From NCBI GenBank assembly GCA_900544075.1, contig UQTJ01000033.1, positions 1-32,682 on the forward strand: 32,682 bases of DNA, written 5' to 3'. Under the pieces are notes generated by a model, which was not told the origin of the DNA, did no database searches, and saw only the letters and a list, made by a program, of their open reading frames with translations. This stretch comes from an uncultured Bacteroides sp. (GTDB taxonomy: Bacteria > Bacteroidota > Bacteroidia > Bacteroidales > Bacteroidaceae). A program made the position numbers and the translations under genes. Shown one piece after another: positions 31,666 to 32,682 of this stretch (position 1 is its first letter; every line of letters begins with the position of its first letter).

Positions 31666-32547
31666 ATGCACAAAGCCGGATTTGTAAATATAGTCGGTAA
31701 CCCCAACGTGGGGAAATCTACCCTGATGAACCTGCTGGTAGGAGAAAGAATATCCATAGCAACGTTCAAGGCACAGACAACACGCCACCGTATAATGGGA
31801 ATCCTGAATACGGACGATATGCAGATAGTCTTTTCTGACACTCCGGGCGTATTGAAACCCAATTACAAGTTACAGGAATCAATGCTCAACTTCTCTGAAT
31901 CAGCATTGGTTGACGCTGATGTCCTGCTATACGTTACAGATACAGTAGAAAAACCGGACAAGAATACCGATTTTATGGAAAAAGTGCGTAACATGAAGGT
32001 TCCGGTAATACTGCTTATCAACAAGATAGACCTCATCAATCAGGATATCCTCGTTAAACTCGTAGAAGAATGGCACGAAATGCTTCCAAATGCGGAAATC
32101 ATTCCTATATCAGCCATAGCAAAGTTTAATGTGGATGTCGTAATGAAGCGAATCAAGGAACTGATTCCTGACTCGCCACCATATTTTGACAAGGACCAAT
32201 GGACAGACAAACCTGCCCGCTTCTTTGTCACTGAAATAATAAGAGAAAAGATTCTCTTATACTATGACAAGGAGATTCCGTATTCCGTAGAGGTAGTAGT
32301 GGAGCAATTCAAGGAAGATGCAAAAAGCATCCGAATAAATGCAGTCATCTATGTAGAACGTGATTCACAAAAAGGAATCATAATAGGACATCAGGGTAAA
32401 GCCCTTAAAAAAGTTGCTACTGAAGCGAGAAAGACTCTGGAACACTTCTTCAAGAAATCCATTTATCTGGAAACATTCGTGAAAGTGGACAAAGACTGGA
32501 GAAGTTCGGATAAGGAATTAAAGAATTTTGGTTATCAATTAGATTAA
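31666..32547 (+). CDS. era: GTPase Era
   Basis: From the ATG at 31666 the product is 293 residues, the usual Era size. G1 is GNPNVGKS (11-18), with ATFKAQTTRH as the switch region, DTPG (G3) and NKID (G4). The C-terminal KH domain includes GIIIGHQGKALKKVATEARKTLE. Era binds the 3' end of 16S rRNA and aids 30S assembly. The 12-codon upstream extension is rejected because it lies within the fabH terminator. der follows 34 bp downstream on the same strand, with a CGGCTG hairpin between them. Confidence 0.95.
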   Translation: MHKAGFVNIVGNPNVGKSTLMNLLVGERISIATFKAQTTRHRIMGILNTDDMQIVFSDTPGVLKPNYKLQESMLNFSESALVDADVLLYVTDTVEKPDKNTDFMEKVRNMKVPVILLINKIDLINQDILVKLVEEWHEMLPNAEIIPISAIAKFNVDVVMKRIKELIPDSPPYFDKDQWTDKPARFFVTEIIREKILLYYDKEIPYSVEVVVEQFKEDAKSIRINAVIYVERDSQKGIIIGHQGKALKKVATEARKTLEHFFKKSIYLETFVKVDKDWRSSDKELKNFGYQLD

Positions 32548-32551
32548 TCAC

Positions 32552-32566
32552 CGGCTGAGACAGCCG
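32552..32566 (+). other. Small hairpin between era and der
   Basis: CGGCTG, AGA loop, CAGCCG is a perfect 6-bp stem in the 34-bp era-der gap. No T-run follows, so it is probably not a terminator. Confidence 0.5.
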
Positions 32567-32581
32567 TAAACTATTATAAAC

Positions 32582-32682
32582 ATGGGAAATTTAGTTGCTA
32601 TCGTCGGACGCCCGAATGTGGGAAAGTCGACACTGTTTAATCGTTTGACAAAAACCCGCCAGGCTATAGTAAATGAGCAGGC
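32582..32682 (+). CDS. der: Ribosome biogenesis GTPase Der, N-terminal end (partial)
   Basis: The first 33 codons are present, with the frame open to the window edge. They include the first G1 motif, VAIVGRPNVGKSTLFNRL, and TKTRQAIVNEQ, which is the switch segment of the first of Der's two GTPase domains. Der (EngA) acts in 50S assembly. The opening MGNLVAIVGRPN fits Bacteroides Der. It follows era, the known order in this group; the rest lies outside the window. Confidence 0.95.
   Translation, partial: MGNLVAIVGRPNVGKSTLFNRLTKTRQAIVNEQ

Overview
The window looks like a stretch of chromosome from a gut-type Bacteroidales (Bacteroides/Phocaeicola-like). The support is: A+T-rich spacers without Shine-Dalgarno sites; several good matches to the Bacteroidetes sigma-ABfr promoter (TTTG, about 19 nt, TAnnTTTG); a coaX - outer membrane protein - TPR - lptC - CorC-like - ppiD block; a DUF177-rpmF-fabH-era-der block; and a complete L-fucose operon with a GntR-type repressor. 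I see no prophage, insertion sequence, CRISPR array, tRNA or rRNA. Genus-level placement is inference.

Layout. (1) 1-6953, + strand: the 3' end of coaX, an outer membrane beta-barrel protein, a secreted TPR protein, lptC, a CBS/DUF21 membrane protein and the periplasmic foldase ppiD, closed by a strong terminator. (2) 7092-7863: rplU-rpmA with its own promoter, a structured leader and a terminator. (3) 7975-10977, + strand: a small exported protein of unknown function, a palindromic 22-bp repeat cluster, a MATE transporter and a cytidylate-kinase-like protein, ending in a bidirectional terminator. (4) 10994-13157, - strand: a serine-type sulfatase followed by a DUF1961-like exported protein. 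(5) 13385-18760, - strand: the threonine operon thrA - apgM-like - thrC. It has a strong promoter, a 29-residue Thr/Ile-containing leader peptide and a leader terminator, that is, an apparent attenuator. No classical homoserine kinase is present; an ApgM-family phosphotransferase sits where thrB would be. (6) 18842-26881, - strand: fucR-fucI-fucO-fucA-fucK-mutarotase-fucP, covering uptake, mutarotation, isomerisation, phosphorylation, aldol cleavage and lactaldehyde reduction. (7) 27044-29445, - strand: two tandem, diverged nagA paralogues with their own promoter and terminator. (8) 29644-32682, + strand: DUF177 (yceD), rpmF, fabH, era and the start of der.

How the genes work together. The envelope block serves lipopolysaccharide export and outer membrane biogenesis. 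The fuc and nagA units, and perhaps the sulfatase pair, would release and use fucose and N-acetylglucosamine from host or dietary glycans. The thr operon makes threonine from aspartate and appears to be controlled by leader-peptide translation. The most notable points are the thr attenuator, the ApgM-like homoserine kinase candidate, matching 10-bp-period repeats upstream of both fucR and fucI (possible FucR operators), the rplU leader hairpin, and the palindromic 22-bp array. Several gene starts are placed downstream of the longest open frame (rplU, the 7975 gene, fucR, era) because the extensions run through promoters or terminators.
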